DNA from: an uncultured Collinsella sp.
Lineage (GTDB): Bacteria > Actinomycetota > Coriobacteriia > Coriobacteriales > Coriobacteriaceae
DNA length: 11,077 bases
NCBI GenBank assembly: GCA_900545995.1
Contig: URBM01000063.1
Location: forward strand, 1-11,077
Direction: 5' to 3'
The notes under the pieces are model-generated. The model worked only from the letters and a program-made list of their open reading frames with translations. It ran no database searches and was not told the origin of the DNA. Numbering within the stretch: position 1 is the first letter of the stretch; every line of letters starts with the position of its first letter. The position numbers were made by a program, and so were the translations under genes. Below are positions 1-6,014 of the stretch, piece after piece.

Positions 1-117
1 GGGATAGAGGCGCTTGATGGCCTGCGCCATGATGTGCGCAGCAGAGTGGCGGATGACGTGCGTGACCTCGTCCTGCGGGAGCTCGGCCACCGAACCGTCA
101 TTGTAGAGTGCCTTCAT
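1..117 (-). CDS. thrS: Threonyl-tRNA synthetase, N-terminal fragment
   Basis: Encodes the first 39 residues of threonine-tRNA ligase, the cytoplasmic enzyme that charges tRNA-Thr; the gene runs off the left edge. The recognisable part is VIRHSAAHIMAQAIKRLYP, the start of the N2 editing domain, with its HxxxH pair at His24 and His28. The ATG at 117-115 is preceded by a GAGAGGAG ribosome site about 11 nt upstream. Only 23 residues precede the N2 histidine, so there is no room for the usual TGS domain of about 60 residues. A sigma-70-type promoter at 187-214 gives a leader of only about 60 nt, which argues against a much earlier start. Identification rests on a short fragment but the motif is characteristic. 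Confidence 0.86.
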   Translation of the reverse strand, partial: MKALYNDGSVAELPQDEVTHVIRHSAAHIMAQAIKRLYP

Positions 118-143
118 GGGTATGTTTTCTCCTCTCGGATGCC

Positions 144-187
144 TGATGCAAGTGCGTGCGATGCGCTCGGCGATTTAACTTGCATCA
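144..187. promoter_or_regulatory. Dyad at the thrS transcription start
   Basis: A perfect 10-bp inverted repeat, TGATGCAAGT at 144-153 and ACTTGCATCA at 178-187, encloses a 24-nt spacer. The right arm touches the -10 hexamer by one base and covers the expected transcription start of thrS. It could be an operator or, in the mRNA, a leader hairpin. No T-box consensus is present in the short leader. Confidence 0.5.
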
Positions 188-214
188 TTATAGGCAGGTT
201 GCCTTGGTATACAA
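187..214 (-). promoter_or_regulatory. thrS promoter
   Basis: On the minus strand a perfect -10 hexamer TATAAT (187-192) lies 16 bp from a -35-like TTGTAT (209-214). Transcription should begin near 180, about 60 nt before the thrS ATG. This is the clearest promoter in the window. Confidence 0.72.
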
Positions 215-215
215 G

Positions 216-246
216 CGCCCGCCGCACCTTAATGGCACGGCGGGCG
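216..246 (-). terminator. GC-rich terminator hairpin between the zinc-ribbon gene and thrS
   Basis: CGCCCGCCG (216-224) pairs perfectly with CGGCGGGCG (238-246). In minus-strand RNA the stem continues with two G-U and two G-C pairs around an AUUAA loop; on the plus strand those wobbles become A-C mismatches, so the minus orientation folds better. It lies downstream of the minus-strand zinc-ribbon gene and immediately upstream of the thrS -35 element. The minus-strand tail is not T-rich, while the plus side reads ATTTTCT, so it may work in both directions. Confidence 0.55.
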
Positions 247-349
247 ATTTTCTACGCATGCTTCATCGTGTGGGGCGGGGCTGCGGGGCGCGCATGGCTT
301 GCGGCGTGCCCGTGGCTTGCGGCTTGCGGCCGACCCGGCGATGGATGCG

Positions 350-781
350 TTACTGAATGCGAGTTCGGCAGTAGGGGCAGACCTTCCAGTGCGCATCGAG
401 CGGGCGATGGCAGCTGGGGCATACGTTGCGAACCTGAGTGTCGCACACCGGGCAGACGACGAAGTCCTTCTCGATGGGCGCGCCGCACTGCGGGCAGGTG
501 CCGTACTGGGCAAGCTGGCGCTCGCGCAGGGCCATGTCCAGCTCCTGCTCCTCGCGGTCGGACGCGTAGGAGTGCGGGCGCAGGACCAGGTAGGCGATGA
601 GGCCCACAAACGGGATGAGGGCGATGATGCCCCATGCCACGTAGGCGCTGGCGCCGCGGCGGGGAGCGTCGATGAACACATAGACGACCGACAGCACATA
701 CAGGGCGATGATAAAGCCAACGAAGGCATAAACGACGCCCATAAGCTGCGGCGACATGAGCTCGGAGATGTACTTGGACAT
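350..781 (-). CDS. Small membrane protein with double zinc ribbon
   Basis: A 143-residue protein of unknown function. Two hydrophobic segments, about residues 13-37 and 47-67, are separated by a short basic loop (DAPRRG) in a pattern like the PLDc_N-type membrane module. A charged linker follows (about 72-92). Then come four CxxC pairs, at Cys96/99 with 110/113 and Cys121/124 with 135/138, which should form two zinc ribbons. The C-terminal ribbons are probably cytoplasmic. The ATG at 781 is chosen because GAAAGG lies just upstream; an in-frame ATG at 826 has no ribosome site. It reads as a single gene ahead of a terminator hairpin. Domain architecture is clear; a role in signalling, membrane stress or protein interaction would be a guess. 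Confidence 0.8.
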   Translation of the reverse strand: MSKYISELMSPQLMGVVYAFVGFIIALYVLSVVYVFIDAPRRGASAYVAWGIIALIPFVGLIAYLVLRPHSYASDREEQELDMALRERQLAQYGTCPQCGAPIEKDFVVCPVCDTQVRNVCPSCHRPLDAHWKVCPYCRTRIQ

Positions 782-879
782 TACGGGTACCTTTCGGAAT
801 ATTAACAGTTCGGTCAAGTTTACCACGGGGTTTGTTTATATGGGACCACGGCTAGGGGCGGGGCTGGCGCGGACACAAA

Positions 880-937
880 CATCTCAATCTGTAACAGGTG
901 GGAGCGGAATACGGGTCTAGATGTTACAGATCGAGAC
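880..937. repeat. Palindromic repeat G, copy 1
   Basis: The arms ATCTCAATCTGTAAC (881-895) and GTTACAGATCGAGAC (923-937) pair at 13 of 15 positions around a 27-nt loop. The two exceptions are A-C on the plus strand but would be G-U in minus-strand RNA. A sister unit follows at 961. The minus strand reads toward the zinc-ribbon gene. Confidence 0.72.
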
Positions 938-960
938 AAACGGAGGACCCGCCAGACTAA

Positions 961-1019
961 CGTCTCAATCTGTAACGTCTGGAACCCAAATCCTCGTCTA
1001 ACTGTTACAGATCGAGACG
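961..1019. repeat. Palindromic repeat G, copy 2
   Basis: CGTCTCAATCTGTAAC (961-976) and GTTACAGATCGAGACG (1004-1019) pair at 15 of 16 positions, again with a 27-nt loop (977-1003). The arms match copy 1 while the loop differs except for GTCTA near its right end. The same A-C position recurs as in copy 1. Confidence 0.74.
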
Positions 1020-1038
1020 AACGGTTGCCGTAGTTGTC

Positions 1039-1082
1039 GGCAGACGGGGTTGTCGACGTTGCCGGGTCTCCCCTCGTCTGCC
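1039..1082. repeat. Imperfect hairpin upstream of the redox operon
   Basis: GGCAGACGGGG (1039-1049) pairs with CCCCTCGTCTGCC (1070-1082) with one bulged T region and a loop of about 20 nt. It has no sequence link to repeats G and no T-tract. It may be another intergenic palindrome; its role is unknown. Confidence 0.45.
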
Positions 1083-1142
1083 GTTGGCGGATGCTGCGGG
1101 GCTGTTCGCCGCATTGCCGCCGCGCTGTGGGCGCGCAGACCG

Positions 1143-1170
1143 TAGGATAGTCCTATTGACAGCCTGTCAA
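1143..1170. promoter_or_regulatory. Two abutting palindromes, probable operator of the redox operon
   Basis: TAGGA-TAG-TCCTA (1143-1155) is followed without a gap by TTGACA-GCC-TGTCAA (1156-1170). Both are perfect dyads with 3-bp centres, only 7 bp before the GGGAGG ribosome site of the first operon gene. Adjacent perfect palindromes at this place suggest a regulator binding at or over the promoter. TTGACA could be a -35 element, but no good -10 follows it at normal spacing. Confidence 0.6.
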
Positions 1171-1187
1171 CTCGTCTGGGAGGCACC

Positions 1188-2645
1188 GTGGCAGAAACGT
1201 TTGATATCGCAATTGTGGGCGCGGGCATCACCGGGTGCGCCATCGCGCGGCAGCTCGCGCGGTTTGACCTGTCCATTTGCGTGGTCGAGGCGGCAAATGA
1301 TATTGCGCTGGGCGCATCGAAGGCCAATGGCGGCCTGGTGCACGCCGGTTACGATCCGGCACCGGGCACGGTCAAGGCACAGATCAATGCCCGAGGTTGC
1401 GAGCTATATGGCACGTGGGCCCAGGATCTAGGCTTTTTGTTTTGCCGTACCGGTTCGATGGTGTTGGGGTTTAACGACGAAGACCGCGCACACCTGGAGA
1501 AGCTGCGCCAGAATGGCCTGGCCAACGGCGTGCCCGAGCTGGCGATTATCGACCCCGACCGCATCCACGAGCTAGAACCGCGCGCTAGCGCGAATGCCAC
1601 GTGCGCATTATGGTGCCCCTCGACCGGGTTTGTCGACCCATTTGAAGTGGCTATCGCCGCGCTGGAAAACGCCGTCGCCAACGGGGTAACGTTTATGCGG
1701 TCTGCGCCAGTGGAGGCAATTGAAGATGCGGGCTCGGATGACGGATCCGCGCGCTTTACACTGGCGACCCCCGCTGGCAACGTGCGCTGCCGCTACCTGA
1801 TCAACGCCGCCGGCAACGGCGCCGCCGACATCTCGCATATGGCGGGTGCCGAGGAGTTCCAGATGGTCTGGCGCCAGGGCAACATCGTGGTGCTGGACAA
1901 GGAGCCGCGCACGCTCATGCCGCTCTACCCCGTGCCGACGCCGATATCGAAGGGCGTTATCGTGACGGGCACCGTGCACGGCAACACCGTGATCACCGCC
2001 ACGGCCGCCGTGCGCGAGCCGGGCGACACGCAGACCTATGCAAGCGATGTGGACGCGCTGCTGACCGGCGCGCGCAAGCTGGTGCCCGATCTGGATACGC
2101 GCCGTGTGGTGCGCGCATTTGCCGGCGGGCGTCCGGTCATTCAGGGAACGAACGACTTCTATATTGGACAGTCGGCCGTGGTGCCGGGGCTGTTCCAGGC
2201 GGCGGGCATTCAGTCGCCGGGTGTGGCAAGCACTCCGGCCATTGCCGAGTGTATGGAGCTTGTGATGCGTGAGGCGGGCGTGGAGCTGCACGAGCGGGCA
2301 GACTGGAACCCAATTCGCCGCGCGCCGGACGACTTTGACCGCGCACCGCTGGCGCGCAAGGAGGAGCTGATCGAGTCCGATCCCGCGTGGGGACAGATTG
2401 TCTGCCGCTGTGAGACGGTACCCGAGGCCGAAATCGTGGCCGCGATCCGACGCCAGCCGGGCGCGGTTTCGGTCGAGGGCGTCAAGCGCCGCTGCCGTGC
2501 CGGCATGGGTCGTTGCCAGAGTGGTTTTTGCCAGAGCCGCGTGGTTGCGATCCTTGCCCGCGAGCTGGGCTGCGACCCCAGCGAGGTGCTGTTGGAGGAT
2601 ACCGGATCTTGGCTGGTTGAGGGACCACTGAAGGGGGTGCGCTAG
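1188..2645 (+). CDS. GlpA-like FAD-dependent dehydrogenase with BFD iron-sulfur domain
   Basis: A 485-residue DAO-superfamily flavoprotein that probably oxidises an alpha-hydroxy acid or glycerol-3-phosphate. The N-terminus carries the dinucleotide fold GAGITG (Gly11, 13, 16) and the acidic end of the second strand, VVEAANDI. The substrate domain includes the GASKANGGLVHAGYD region, and FAGGRPV with the downstream AAGIQSPG region completes the FAD site. The C-terminal part has C406-x-C408 and C443-x4-C448 (GMGRCQSGFC), the same cysteine spacing as in the BFD-like domain of anaerobic GlpA. Start is GTG at 1188 with GGGAGG 4 nt upstream. The next gene begins 1 nt after the stop, indicating an operon. 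Family known; substrate inferred. An L-2-hydroxyglutarate oxidase-like role is the main alternative. Confidence 0.85.
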   Translation: MAETFDIAIVGAGITGCAIARQLARFDLSICVVEAANDIALGASKANGGLVHAGYDPAPGTVKAQINARGCELYGTWAQDLGFLFCRTGSMVLGFNDEDRAHLEKLRQNGLANGVPELAIIDPDRIHELEPRASANATCALWCPSTGFVDPFEVAIAALENAVANGVTFMRSAPVEAIEDAGSDDGSARFTLATPAGNVRCRYLINAAGNGAADISHMAGAEEFQMVWRQGNIVVLDKEPRTLMPLYPVPTPISKGVIVTGTVHGNTVITATAAVREPGDTQTYASDVDALLTGARKLVPDLDTRRVVRAFAGGRPVIQGTNDFYIGQSAVVPGLFQAAGIQSPGVASTPAIAECMELVMREAGVELHERADWNPIRRAPDDFDRAPLARKEELIESDPAWGQIVCRCETVPEAEIVAAIRRQPGAVSVEGVKRRCRAGMGRCQSGFCQSRVVAILARELGCDPSEVLLEDTGSWLVEGPLKGVR

Positions 2646-2646
2646 G

Positions 2647-3993
2647 ATGGCGGAATTCAAATCGAGTGCGATTGATTGCGGCGTAGTAGAAGCCGTACAA
2701 ACGCAAGCCTTCGACGTGGTCGTTATCGGCGGAGGCCCCGCCGGCATGGCGGCCGCGCTGGCCGCGCATAAGGCAGGTGTACGCGTGGCCATTGTGGAGC
2801 GCGAGCAGCACCTGGGCGGCATCCTGCGCCAGTGCATCCACCCCGGCTTTGGCCTGTCGCACTTTAAACAGGAGCTCACCGGTCCCGAGTACGCGCAGCG
2901 CTTTATCGACCAGGTGCACGCAACCGACATTGCGCTGTTCCTGGACAGCATGGTACTTGTGATTGATTCAGTCGAGCCTACGGAAGACACCGCGGTCCAT
3001 ACCGTCACGCTCATGAGCCCTGCCGGCATGCTGCAGCTCACCGGGCGCGCGGTCGTCCTTGCCATGGGTTGCCGTGAGCGAACCCGCAGCGAGATCAAGA
3101 TCCCCGGCAGTCGTCCCGCCGGCGTGTTTACAGCCGGCCTGGCGCAGCGATACATCAATATCGAGAACCTCAAACCCGGCTCGCGTGCCGTCATTTTGGG
3201 CTCGGGCGATATCGGGCTGATCATGGCACGCCGCTGCACGCTCGAGGGGATTTCCGTCGAGGGCGTGTACGAGCTCATGCCGTACGTCAACGGTCTGCGC
3301 CGCAATGTAAAAAACTGCCTGGACGACTTTGGAATTCCGCTGCATCTGTCCATCACGGTCACGCGCGTGATTGGGCACGACCGCGTGGAAGCCGTCGAGG
3401 TAAGCCAAGTCGACGAGCGCCTGGCGCCCATTCCGGGGACCGAGCGCATTGTTCCGTGCGACACACTGCTACTTTCGGTGGGATTGATTCCCGAGAACGA
3501 GCTTTCGGTGGGCGCGGGCGTTGAGCTTGACCCACGTACGCGCGGCGCCGTGGTGGACCAGAGTCTGCAGACGGGCGTGCCGGGTATCTTTGCCTGCGGC
3601 AACGTGTTGCACGTGCACGACCTGGCCGACAACGTAACGACCGAGTCCGAGAGGGCTGGCGCAGCTGCAGCGGCGTACGCGCTGGGGACCGACGCGGGCA
3701 CCGTTCCGGACTGCGAGCTCACCGTCTCCCCTGCCAGCATTGCGGGATACGCGCTGCCGGGACGCATTACGGCCGTGGCGCTCACCAAGCTGAACTTCCG
3801 CGTGCGCCGACCGGTCGATGTGGCTCGCGTACGCATCCTCGCGGGCGGTGAGGAGCTGTTCGCCGGCAAGGTCCGCCCGTTTAAACCGAGCGTCATGGAG
3901 AGCTTCCCGCTGCCGCCAAAGGTGATTCAGCGCGCACTCGACCTAGGTGCTAGCGAGATCGTCCTGTCCGTCGACCCCGTTGAGGAGGCGTAG
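2647..3993 (+). CDS. FAD-dependent pyridine-nucleotide oxidoreductase of a GlpA-type complex
   Basis: A 448-residue flavoprotein of the pyridine nucleotide-disulfide oxidoreductase fold, probably the electron-transfer partner of the preceding dehydrogenase. It has an N-terminal FAD motif GGGPAG (28-33), the family stretch GGILRQCIHPGFG, a second nucleotide motif GSGDIG (185-190) that should bind NAD(P)H, and a C-terminal FAD motif around 314-339 (GIFACGN, then HDLADNVTTESERAG). There is no CxxC redox disulfide next to the FAD site, so it is not a classical disulfide reductase. It starts 1 nt after the upstream stop and ends 4 nt before the DUF1667 gene. In clostridia this triple arrangement is usually annotated with glycerol-3-phosphate oxidation; the specific acceptor cannot be told from sequence. 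Confidence 0.83.
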   Translation: MAEFKSSAIDCGVVEAVQTQAFDVVVIGGGPAGMAAALAAHKAGVRVAIVEREQHLGGILRQCIHPGFGLSHFKQELTGPEYAQRFIDQVHATDIALFLDSMVLVIDSVEPTEDTAVHTVTLMSPAGMLQLTGRAVVLAMGCRERTRSEIKIPGSRPAGVFTAGLAQRYINIENLKPGSRAVILGSGDIGLIMARRCTLEGISVEGVYELMPYVNGLRRNVKNCLDDFGIPLHLSITVTRVIGHDRVEAVEVSQVDERLAPIPGTERIVPCDTLLLSVGLIPENELSVGAGVELDPRTRGAVVDQSLQTGVPGIFACGNVLHVHDLADNVTTESERAGAAAAAYALGTDAGTVPDCELTVSPASIAGYALPGRITAVALTKLNFRVRRPVDVARVRILAGGEELFAGKVRPFKPSVMESFPLPPKVIQRALDLGASEIVLSVDPVEEA

Positions 3994-3997
3994 AGCC

Positions 3998-4408
3998 ATG
4001 AGCACGAACGCGATCGAGACGCTCAAGTTCAACTGCACGACCTGCCCATCCGAATGCCTTCTGACCGTAGAGGTAGAGCGTGACGCAGACGGCGCCGTGG
4101 CAGAGGTGCGCTCCGTGACCGGCAACAGTTGCCCGCGCGGTGATAGGTTCGCACATCAGGAACTCACCTGCCCCATGCGCGTGCTCACCACCACCGTGGC
4201 CGTATCCGGAGGCGACGAGGCGTTGCTGCCCGTGCGCACGGCCGAAGCCATCCCGCTGACGCTCCACGCCCAAGCCATGGCCCTCATCCGCGGACTAGTG
4301 GTCAAAGCCCCCATCCGCATGGGCGACGCCGTGCTAGAGAACCTCCTAAACACCAACATCAACCTAATCGCCAGCATGGACATCGACCGAGCCCAAGTAG
4401 CTAATTAG
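3998..4408 (+). CDS. DUF1667 cysteine-rich protein
   Basis: A 136-residue protein matching DUF1667 by its pattern: CTTCPSEC (Cys13, 16, 20) near the N-terminus, NSCPRG (Cys45) and ELTCPMRVLTTTV (Cys58). The cysteines could hold an iron-sulfur cluster or zinc. The C-terminal half (LTLHAQAMALIRGLVVKAPIRMGDAV) is the part that usually follows in this family. ATG at 3998 has GAGGAGG 9 nt upstream; a longer in-frame start at 3947 would overlap the previous gene and has no comparable site. It is the third gene of the redox operon, in the position taken by the iron-sulfur subunit GlpC in proteobacterial glpABC. Its stop codon overlaps the first base of a GGGACGGGG repeat. Biochemical role is unknown. 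Confidence 0.82.
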   Translation: MSTNAIETLKFNCTTCPSECLLTVEVERDADGAVAEVRSVTGNSCPRGDRFAHQELTCPMRVLTTTVAVSGGDEALLPVRTAEAIPLTLHAQAMALIRGLVVKAPIRMGDAVLENLLNTNINLIASMDIDRAQVAN

Positions 4409-4432
4409 GGACGGGGCTCTTTTAGCTACCCC
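4408..4432 (+). repeat. GGGACGGGG repeat C, left copy
   Basis: Begins GGGACGGGGCT at the stop codon of the DUF1667 gene and ends GCTACCCC. GCT pairs with AGC and GGG with CCC, a weak stem-loop with a pyrimidine loop. An inverted near-copy lies at 6197-6218 beyond the peptidase gene. Confidence 0.6.
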
Positions 4433-4456
4433 GCCATCCACCCCGCCCCTCCTCAA

Positions 4457-4518
4457 TTGCGGTGAAATAGTTCCTGATTTCCGCCAAACCCCGGCATCCA
4501 GGAACTATTCCACCGTAA
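4457..4518. repeat. Palindromic repeat A, copy 1
   Basis: TTGCGGTGAAATAGTTCCTG (4457-4476) and its partner (4499-4518) pair at 18 of 20 positions around a 22-nt loop. The foot TTGCGGTGA is shared with the hairpin at 6235-6301, but the inner arm differs. It follows the redox operon and may also stop transcription, though no T-tract is present. Confidence 0.75.
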
Positions 4519-4563
4519 CCATCCTTGGAATCGGTATTTAGCTTGTGCCCACTTTAGTACCAA

Positions 4564-4721
4564 TTCAAAACTATGCCGGATTACGGGGCTAATTCGGAGA
4601 CCCCCATCCATACCGGCAATTTTCGATTTTTGATAGGCCGTCTACCTGCGGTTTTAATTTAACGATTTTCCCCATGGTCAAGTAATACAGGTCCAGCCCC
4701 GTAATCCGCCATACTTTTGAA
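4564..4721. repeat. Long palindromic repeat B, copy 1
   Basis: Arms of 27 bp (4564-4590 and 4695-4721) pair with only two C-C mismatches and enclose a 104-nt interior. Inside lies a core containing CCGTCTACCTGCGG at 4638-4651. The 43 nt from 4637 to 4679 match copy 2 (6089-6131) at 38 positions, the first 24 being identical. Within the core CCG can pair with CGG, and flanking CCAT with ATGG, so a nested fold is likely. No credible protein is encoded. Confidence 0.8.
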
Positions 4722-4733
4722 ACCAGCCCATAT

Positions 4734-4744
4734 GGGACGGGGTT
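4734..4744 (+). repeat. GGGACGGGG repeat C, third copy
   Basis: GGGACGGGGTT follows repeat B copy 1 and overlaps the perfect 10-bp palindrome CCCATATGGG (4727-4736). It lacks the GCTACCC tail seen in the two other copies. Confidence 0.4.
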
Positions 4745-4770
4745 CTTATGACTACTTTTGCCCGAACGTT

Positions 4771-4779
4771 TGCTAGACT
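4771..4779 (+). promoter_or_regulatory. Possible extended -10 promoter of the peptidase gene
   Basis: TGCTAGACT fits an extended -10 (TGn plus TAGACT). No good -35 lies at the usual distance. Transcription would begin near 4786, leaving a leader of about 90 nt. Confidence 0.38.
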
Positions 4780-4831
4780 GCCATGCCAAGGAGTGTCCCG
4801 AAGTGCCGACATAAAAGGAGCGTCCCTATCT

Positions 4832-4864
4832 GCTAGGCATGGGATACCATGGTGGCACCCTAGC
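4832..4864 (+). promoter_or_regulatory. Leader hairpin before the peptidase start
   Basis: GCTAGG (4832-4837) pairs with CCTAGC (4859-4864), with a further TG/CA pair inside. The stem ends exactly at the GAAAGGA ribosome site (4865-4871) of the peptidase gene. It could affect translation start; support is only positional. Confidence 0.38.
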
Positions 4865-4877
4865 GAAAGGATGTTTC

Positions 4878-5966
4878 ATGGCGCATGTCGATGACCAGCG
4901 TGTGGCGCGCGTGCTCGATGCGCTCGAGGCTCAGCACCCCGGCGCGCAGCTGCTCGTGAATGACCCGTGGTCGATCTACTATCTGACCGGCTTTTATGCC
5001 GATATGTTCGAGCGTTTTTGCGGTGTGCTGCTCGCACGCGGTAGCGAGCCCGTGATCTTGGTTAACGCGCTGCACCAGCTACCGGAATATGACAATGCCC
5101 GCGTTGCCTACCACACCGATACCGACGTCGTAGCCGACGCCATCACGAGTGAGATCGATCCGACCAAACCGCTCGGCATCGACACCGTCATGCGTTCCGG
5201 CTTTTTGATGCCCCTTCTGGAGTGCCATGCCGCCAGCGAGTTTTTCCTGGGTGACTTTGCCGTCACCGCCGCACGCACCCACAAGGATGCCGCCGAGCAG
5301 GAGCTCATGCGTGCGTCCTCGGCCGCTAACGACGCCGTGATGGCCGACGCCATCAAACTCGTCCACGAGGGCGTGACGGAACGCGAGATTGCCGACCAGA
5401 TGCTCGGCTTGTATCGCAAGCACGGCTGCGAGGGCTGTAGCTTTCCGCCCATCGTGAGCTTTGGTGCCAACGCCGGCGACCCGCACCACGAGCCCGACGA
5501 CACCGTGCTCAAGCGCGGCGACGTGGTGCTGTTCGACATTGGCGGACGCCAACGCAACTACTGCTCGGACATGACGCGCGCGTTCTTTTGGGGCGAGCCA
5601 GACGAGGAGACGGAGCGCATCTACGACATCGTGCGCCGTGCCAACGAGGCCGCCGAGGCGCTCATCGCACCGGGCGTTCGCATGTGTGACCTGGACCGCG
5701 CCGCGCGCGACGTGATTGAGGATGCGGGCTATGGGCAGTACTTTACGCATCGCCTGGGACACTCGATCGGCCTGCAGGACCACGAGCCGGGCGACGTCTC
5801 GCTCGTCAACGAGCAGGTTGTCGAGCCGGGCATGACCTTCTCCATCGAGCCGGGCATCTACCTCCCCGGCCGCACCGGCGTCCGCATCGAGGACCTGGCC
5901 CTGGTGACCGAGTCCGGCGTCGAGATTCTCAACGCCTACCCCCATGATCCAGTCCGCCTAGACTAG
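4878..5966 (+). CDS. M24-family Xaa-Pro peptidase
   Basis: A 362-residue cytoplasmic metallopeptidase that should remove the residue before proline from peptides (Xaa-Pro dipeptidase or aminopeptidase). The N-terminal creatinase-like domain is about residues 1-125 and the catalytic pita-bread domain follows. All five expected metal ligands are present: Asp220 (LFDIGG), Asp231 (CSDMTR), His295 (GHSIGLQDHE), Glu324 (SIEPGIY) and Glu338 (VRIEDL). Length and architecture are normal for PepQ/PepP-type enzymes. ATG at 4878 has GAAAGGA 6 nt upstream; an in-frame ATG at 4839 lies inside the leader hairpin and has no comparable ribosome site. The gene stands alone between two repeat-filled gaps, and a 15-bp hairpin begins 2 nt after its stop. 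Whether it prefers dipeptides or longer peptides cannot be judged here. Confidence 0.92.
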   Translation: MAHVDDQRVARVLDALEAQHPGAQLLVNDPWSIYYLTGFYADMFERFCGVLLARGSEPVILVNALHQLPEYDNARVAYHTDTDVVADAITSEIDPTKPLGIDTVMRSGFLMPLLECHAASEFFLGDFAVTAARTHKDAAEQELMRASSAANDAVMADAIKLVHEGVTEREIADQMLGLYRKHGCEGCSFPPIVSFGANAGDPHHEPDDTVLKRGDVVLFDIGGRQRNYCSDMTRAFFWGEPDEETERIYDIVRRANEAAEALIAPGVRMCDLDRAARDVIEDAGYGQYFTHRLGHSIGLQDHEPGDVSLVNEQVVEPGMTFSIEPGIYLPGRTGVRIEDLALVTESGVEILNAYPHDPVRLD

Positions 5967-5967
5967 C

Positions 5968-6002
5968 CAATGTGACAAAGGGACAGCCCCTTTGTCACAT
6001 TG
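5968..6002 (+). terminator. Perfect 15-bp hairpin after the peptidase gene
   Basis: CAATGTGACAAAGGG (5968-5982) pairs perfectly with CCCTTTGTCACATTG (5988-6002) around ACAGC. It begins 2 nt after the peptidase stop. There is no U-tract beyond it, so termination is likely but not textbook. It contains GGGACAG at the tip, a motif shared with other intergenic palindromes here. Confidence 0.68.
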
Positions 6003-6014
6003 CGATTACGCCGC

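Noticed and set aside
272..288. Three GGGG runs as a G-quadruplex
   Set aside because: Only three runs of four are close together; a fourth run is missing.
799..807. TGTTAATAT as an extended -10 for the zinc-ribbon gene
   Set aside because: Transcription would start inside the ribosome site, leaving too short a leader.
880..1019. CRISPR array
   Set aside because: Only two units occur, the repeats are internal palindromes with 27-nt loops, and no cas gene is near.
1608..3896. Long open frame antisense to the redox operon
   Set aside because: It is a low-complexity reverse-frame shadow of two well-supported flavoprotein genes in GC-rich DNA, with no recognisable domain.
4589..4789. Short minus-strand ORF through repeat B, sharing KLKPQVDGL with one at 5963-6166
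   Set aside because: The shared peptide is only the translation of the conserved 24-bp core; the rest of the frames differ and no ribosome sites were seen.
4783..4836. A 17-codon ORF (MPRSVPKCRHKRSVPIC) as a possible leader peptide
   Set aside because: No ribosome site precedes it and the inferred transcription start lies at or after its ATG; the RSVP repeat reflects the DNA repeat there.
4849..4860. GGTGGCACC resembling the T-box consensus before the peptidase gene
   Set aside because: The following CCTAG does not continue the consensus (CGCG), the leader is too short for a specifier stem, and the gene has no amino-acid-supply role.
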